Origin: Agrobacterium tumefaciens str. B6
Lineage (GTDB): Bacteria; Pseudomonadota; Alphaproteobacteria; Rhizobiales; Rhizobiaceae
Assembly (NCBI RefSeq): GCF_001541315.1
Contig: NZ_LMVK01000034.1
Span: forward strand, 329,431 to 393,430
Direction: 5' to 3'
DNA: 64,000 bases
This document shows positions 62,943-64,000 of this stretch, one piece after another. The position numbers were made by a program, and so were the translations under genes. Below the pieces are notes generated by a model that was not told where the DNA came from, ran no database searches, and was given only the letters and a program-made list of their open reading frames with translations. How positions within the stretch are numbered: the stretch's first letter is position 1; the number at the start of each line of letters is the position of its first letter.

Positions 62943-63731
62943 ATGATCGACATATTGACGAAAGCGGCGCTGGACGCCGGGCAGGCCATCATGGCGGTCC
63001 ATCGCGCCGGCCCACATGTGTCATACAAGGACGACTGTTCGCCCGTGACCGAGGCCGACCAGCGTGCCGAGGTGATCATCCTTGCGGCGCTGGCCCTCCA
63101 TTTTCCTGACATCCCCGTGGTGGCCGAAGAGGCTGTCTCAAACGGCATCCTGCCGGAAACCGGTGCGGAATTCTTTCTCGTCGATCCGCTTGACGGCACC
63201 AAGGAATTCATTGCCGGCAAGGACGATTTCACCGTCAATATCGCGCTCATCCGCAATGGCATTCCGGTGGCCGGCGTCGTTTACGCCCCCTGCCGTGGAC
63301 AGGCGTGGACGGGTGAAGAAAACGCCGCCGAAAAGCTCGCAATATCAGGCGAAGGCGCAATCCTTTCGCGCCACCCCATCCGGGCGCGTCAGCGCGGCGC
63401 TTCGCCCGTGGCGCTGATCAGCCGCTCGCATTGCACGGCGAAGACGGAAGCCTTCGTGGCCGAACACGGGCTGAAAGACTGCATTTCCGTCGGCTCCTCG
63501 CTGAAATTCTGCATGCTGGCGGAAGGCGCTGCCGATATCTACCCCCGCTTCAGCCGTACCATGATGTGGGACACGGCCGCCGGCGACGCCGTGCTGCGCG
63601 CCGCAGGCGGCAGGACGCTCGATTGCGAGGGCAGGCCCCTTGTCTATGCGGTGAGGAGCGATGGCGAGGATGCGCTGGCCAATCCGGACTTCATTGCCGA
63701 GGGGGCGATGGCGGTGGAACACGCGGGGTAA
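62943..63731 (+). CDS. cysQ: 3'(2'),5'-bisphosphate nucleotidase CysQ
   Basis: A 262-residue phosphatase of the inositol-monophosphatase superfamily that recycles 3'-phosphoadenosine 5'-phosphate. Metal and catalytic motifs: PVVAEEAVSNG, FFLVDPLDGTKEFIAGKDDFTVNIALI and MMWDTAAGDAVLRAAGG. ATG 62943 is preceded by GGCAAAGAG. It stands alone; repeats follow. Confidence 0.93.
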   Translation: MIDILTKAALDAGQAIMAVHRAGPHVSYKDDCSPVTEADQRAEVIILAALALHFPDIPVVAEEAVSNGILPETGAEFFLVDPLDGTKEFIAGKDDFTVNIALIRNGIPVAGVVYAPCRGQAWTGEENAAEKLAISGEGAILSRHPIRARQRGASPVALISRSHCTAKTEAFVAEHGLKDCISVGSSLKFCMLAEGAADIYPRFSRTMMWDTAAGDAVLRAAGGRTLDCEGRPLVYAVRSDGEDALANPDFIAEGAMAVEHAG

Positions 63732-63800
63732 CAGGCGCTCGGCGTTTCCTCGGCTCTTGCAAAGCGCGGATCGATCTCCGCTTCGGCGTATGAGGCTTCA

Positions 63801-63954
63801 CCCCCCTCTGCCCTGCCGGGCATCTCCCCTTCAAGGGGGGAGATCAGCCGGAGGCACTACCACCACTTCATTCGCAAATGCTGAGATGGGCGAAGCCTGC
63901 CCGCGAGTCTATCTCCCCTGTTGAGGGGGAGATGCCCGGCAGGGCAGAGGGGGT
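63801..63954. repeat. RIME-like mosaic repeat, type B
   Basis: Bounded by CCCCCTCTGCCCTGCCGGGC and its inverted copy, with inner palindromes CCCCTTCAAGGGG and CCCCTGTTGAGGGG. The middle (ACTACCACCACTTCATTCGC, then GATGGGCGA) closely matches 21541-21600. Confidence 0.87.
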
Positions 63955-64000
63955 AAGCCGCGCCCACCAAGGCCCAACAAAAAATAATCCATCCCCACTC

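Overview
This looks like high-GC chromosomal DNA from a member of the Rhizobiaceae, most likely Agrobacterium. The basis is a GlnII-type glutamine synthetase with a DUF2735 neighbour, a rhizobial urease cluster, abundant RIME-like palindromic repeats, and a Crp/Fnr regulator matching the description of Agrobacterium SinR. Species and replicon are inferred from gene content, not from a search. I saw no rRNA, tRNA, CRISPR array, phage or insertion sequence.

Layout. (1) 1-2334: polar amino-acid/opine-type ABC transporter, permease cut by the window edge. (2) 2509-14758: surface-polysaccharide locus on both strands: Wzy/ligase-like protein, GNAT-like protein, four glycosyltransferases, an exported GH10 glycanase, a Wzz co-polymerase without a kinase domain and a phosphohexomutase. 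(3) 14892-16388: truncated haemoglobin, DUF423 protein and two small proteins. (4) 16541-24461: RutR-like regulator divergent from a pyrimidine-catabolism operon (beta-ureidopropionase, dihydropyrimidinase, NUDIX, ABC importer), with a RutR-like operator between them. (5) 24823-29350: RND efflux pair. (6) 29736-30518: sinR-like regulator preceded by a perfect FNR/FixK box. (7) 30591-41149: urease genes ureDABCEFG interleaved with at least seven non-urease genes, and an esterase overlapping ureD. (8) 41392-47817: urea importer urtABCDE with an extra TerB-like gene between urtD and urtE. (9) 48178-49900: DUF2735 gene divergent from glnII, which has a sigma-54-type promoter. (10) 50117-55252: an SDR, then a hybrid histidine kinase whose N-terminal half is an NCS1 nucleobase-transporter fold, then its LuxR-type response regulator. 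(11) 55536-56792: small NTPase and a polysaccharide deacetylase. (12) 56924-62607: branched-chain amino-acid importer livK and livHMGF with a small membrane protein. (13) 62943-63731: cysQ.

Much of the window deals with nitrogen acquisition: pyrimidine breakdown, urea uptake and hydrolysis, ammonium assimilation by GlnII and amino-acid uptake. The least explained item is the transporter-kinase fusion, which may sense a nucleobase-like compound. Mosaic repeats occur in many intergenic gaps, including within operons.
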